Shown: positions 34,819 through 36,500 of the stretch, in pieces
Numbering within the stretch: position 1 is the stretch's first letter
Layout of the letters: each line of letters opens with the position of its first letter
Assembly: GCA_015295945.1 (NCBI GenBank)
Contig: DVED01000174.1
Location: forward strand, 1-36,500
Source of the DNA: Oscillatoriales cyanobacterium M59_W2019_021
Lineage (GTDB): Bacteria > Cyanobacteriota > Cyanobacteriia > Cyanobacteriales > Geitlerinemataceae
Direction of reading: 5' to 3'
Length of the DNA stretch: 36,500 nt
Program-made: the position numbers and the translations under genes
Notes under the pieces: model-generated
Told to the model about the DNA's origin: nothing
What the model saw: only the letters and a program-made list of their open reading frames with translations
Database searches by the model: none

Positions 34819-35030
34819 TCATTTGTCCTTTGTCCTTGGTCATTGGGCATCGATCGTTTGTTCTTTGTTCGATCGCCGACAATTCAAGGAGTTCGGGATA
34901 GGGACGAATGCGGAGGAAGCTGGGGGAGAAGGTTCTTACCAATGACGAATGACCCGTGACAAATAACCAACTCCCAACCCCAAACCCCAAAGGACAAACG
35001 ACGAATGATTGATGACTAATAACCGATGAA
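34819..35030. repeat. STRR-type repeat island between the hydrolase and rps1
   Basis: GTCATTTGTCCTTTGTCCTT and GGTCATTGGGC directly follow the stop (G/T form); later ACCAATGACGAATGACCC, AACTCCCAACCCC and AACCCCAAAGGACAAACG precede the S1 gene (C form). 35031-35154 is its leader, with no gene. Confidence 0.8.
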
Positions 35031-35154
35031 ATTGGCTATAGTGAGGAAATCCGAGTCCGGGCGATCGCCAATTGCCTCTCGGCGTTCTACAGTAGTAGAT
35101 CGGATAGAGAGGAACCGAGTTCCCTCTTTTCGTCTCAATTCATCTCAAATACCC

Positions 35155-36072
35155 ATGAACCCAGAATCCACCCCCTCACCAGGGTCAAAATCCTCTTTTT
35201 CGGCTGAAGATTTTGCGAACGCCCTCGAACAGCACGATTACCGATTTCAAAAAGGACAGGTGGTTCGGGGCAAGGTCTTTCAGTACGATAAAGACGGAGC
35301 CTATGTCGATATTAAAGGTAAGTCTCCTGCTTTTCTTCCCGCCCGAGAAGCCTCTCTCCACGCAGTGCGGGAATTGTCAGAAGTTCTCCCCCTCGATGAG
35401 GAACGGGACTTTCTCGTCATCCGGGATGCCAATGCTGACGGTCAGGTGACGCTTTCCATCCGACAGATGGAACTCAAGAAAGTTTGGGATCGGTTGGATG
35501 AATTGCAAAAAGATAGTCAACCGTTGGAAGTTCGGGTCAGCGGGACGAACCGAGGGGGCGTTACTGTCGATGTTGATGGATTGCGCGGTTTCATTCCCCG
35601 ATCGCACTTGATCGATCGCGATAATATGGATAGTCTTGTCGGTCAAGCTTTCATGGCTGTAGTCTTAGAAACCGATCGCGATCGCAATCGAGTGGTACTC
35701 TCTCAACGCCAAGCCGCCCAAGCCACTCGCGTCAGCAGCCTCACAGAAGGGTCTGTGGTTGAAGGTAAGGTCGCGAGTATCAAACCCTACGGCGTCTTTG
35801 TCGATTTAGGCGGTGCGACGGGATTGCTGCACGTCAAACAAATCAGCCAGCGTCGCGTAGAATCGATCGACGACCTCTTTAAAAAAGGTGACACCATTAA
35901 AGTGGCAATCTCGGAAATTGACGAGTGGAAAGGACGAATTTCCCTGTCTACCAAGGTTCTGGAAAGCTATCCCGGCGAAATCTTGGAAAACTTCGACGAA
36001 GTGATGGCAAACGCCGAACAACGCATTTCTCAATCCGCCCCAGAACCGGAAGCCACTTCGGAAGAAGAATAG
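35155..36072 (+). CDS. rps1: Ribosomal protein S1 homologue with three S1 repeats
   Basis: Seen: three S1 RNA-binding domains: KGQVVRGKVFQYDKDGAYVD and LSIRQME (about 32-100); LEVRVSGTNRGGVTVDVDGL with GFIPRSHL and LSQRQA (118-185); EGSVVEGKVASIKPYGVFVD with GLLHVKQIS and ISLSTK (197-268). This is the short cyanobacterial S1; the details fit the second (Rps1B-like) paralogue more than Rps1A, but this is tentative. The acidic tail (EPEATSEEE) is unstructured. Start: ATG at 35155; a longer frame from 35026 passes through leader sequence and lacks S1 character. Role: mRNA binding and translation initiation. Confidence 0.9.
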   Translation: MNPESTPSPGSKSSFSAEDFANALEQHDYRFQKGQVVRGKVFQYDKDGAYVDIKGKSPAFLPAREASLHAVRELSEVLPLDEERDFLVIRDANADGQVTLSIRQMELKKVWDRLDELQKDSQPLEVRVSGTNRGGVTVDVDGLRGFIPRSHLIDRDNMDSLVGQAFMAVVLETDRDRNRVVLSQRQAAQATRVSSLTEGSVVEGKVASIKPYGVFVDLGGATGLLHVKQISQRRVESIDDLFKKGDTIKVAISEIDEWKGRISLSTKVLESYPGEILENFDEVMANAEQRISQSAPEPEATSEEE

Positions 36073-36285
36073 GTAATGGGTCATTAGTCATTGGTCATTT
36101 GTCATTGGTGTTTGGGGTTTGGGGTTGGTTATTCGTTATTCGTTATTCGTTAACTTCCTCACCTCCTCATCCCCTCACTCTTTGCTTCCCCTGCTCAAGA
36201 AAGCTCCCCCTGCTCTTTATTCTGAACTCCTGAACTCCTGTAGGCGCAGCCAGTGCGAAGCACTTACTCCTGAACTCCTCCCAAA
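36073..36285. repeat. STRR-type repeat island before the XPB-like helicase
   Basis: After the stop: GGTAATGGGTCATTAGTCAT and GGTGTTTGGGGTTTGGGG, TTATTCGTTATTCGTTATTC, then an inverted copy (36188-36213) of the 26-mer seen at 8953, then CTGAACTCCTGAACTCCTG repeats (36224-36242, again at 36270) around a GCGCAGCCAGTGCGAAGCAC unit. Confidence 0.85.
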
Positions 36286-36287
36286 CA

Positions 36288-36500
36288 ATGCCTCGTCAGC
36301 CCACTCTGAGTTTCGATCGCGGGACGCTGATTTTGCACCCTCCCCCACGGGGTAAGGGATGGGTGGAGTATGCCACTTGGGACGATCGCATTGAAAAGTT
36401 TCGCATCCGGGCGATCGACTATCGTCCGTTGGTAGAATGTTTGCGATCGGAGGAAACGGCGTTTGCCGACAATGCCCAAGGGTTCGAGGCGTTGGAGTTG
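36288..36500 (+). CDS. DEAD/DEAH helicase, XPB/Ssl2-like, N-terminal part (cut by window edge)
   Basis: Seen: the first 71 residues only: PTLSFDRGTLILHPPPRGKG, WVEYATWDDRIEKFRIRAID, YRPLVECLRSEE. I recognise this as the N-terminus of cyanobacterial and bacterial XPB/RAD25-type helicases (TLxFDRGTLIL, DDRxxxFRxPAxxYRxLV). No helicase motif is within the window. ATG at 36288; no strong ribosome site is visible. Confidence 0.75.
   Translation, partial: MPRQPTLSFDRGTLILHPPPRGKGWVEYATWDDRIEKFRIRAIDYRPLVECLRSEETAFADNAQGFEALEL

Overview
The window reads as chromosomal DNA of a cyanobacterium, probably a filamentous or Oscillatoriales-like one. The evidence is the many CGATCG and GCGATCGC (HIP1-type) sites across the housekeeping genes, a cyanobacterial-type ThiE with an N-terminal extension, a plant-type glycerate 3-kinase for photorespiration, a three-repeat ribosomal protein S1, a carotenoid cleavage oxygenase, and heptamer-like (STRR-type) repeats in nearly every gene gap. 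Genus cannot be fixed from the sequence alone. No rRNA, tRNA or CRISPR array was seen.

Layout. (1) 1-2450 is an AT-rich accessory island: a DinG/XPD-like helicase whose C-terminal PD-(D/E)XK-like nuclease module stops just after its E-x-K motif, directly behind a broken HepT-like toxin relic. (2) 2536-9773 holds thiE, a secreted beta-helix protein with a SPOR-like tail, a histidine phosphatase, a receiver protein with Glu in place of the phospho-accepting Asp, dps, tsaC and a PPOX flavoprotein. (3) 9801-16352 holds a small cyanobacterial unknown, an M16 peptidase homologue lacking the zinc motif, a STAS anti-sigma antagonist and a large SNF2 helicase. (4) 16389-24062 holds argB, hisD, rpsT, tatD, ispG, ctp and a DUF3887-like secreted protein; a folded RNA-like segment resembling an IS200/IS605 right end lies just before rpsT. 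(5) 24134-31552 is a minus-strand block: a four-PAS histidine kinase tightly followed by glycerate kinase, then gpsA and a GAF-GAF-GGDEF-EAL protein with degenerate cyclase and intact EAL motifs. (6) 31553-36500 holds a long gene-poor gap, a carotenoid oxygenase whose reading frame is broken at a C7 run, a dienelactone hydrolase, ribosomal protein S1, and the start of an XPB-like helicase.

Most genes are single housekeeping units and few operons are evident: rpsT-tatD and kinase-glyK are the clearest. The strongest new pattern concerns the repeat islands. On the strand of the adjacent gene, G-rich forms (such as GGTCATTTGGGGTTTGGGG) directly follow stop codons, and C-rich forms (such as CCCCAAACCCC or CCAATGACC) directly precede start codons. 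The repeats also supply start codons (tatD, probably glyK) and a new C-terminus (carotenoid oxygenase). The other points of interest are the truncated helicase-nuclease/HepT junction, the possible solitary omega-RNA-like relic, and the homopolymer frameshift in the carotenoid oxygenase.
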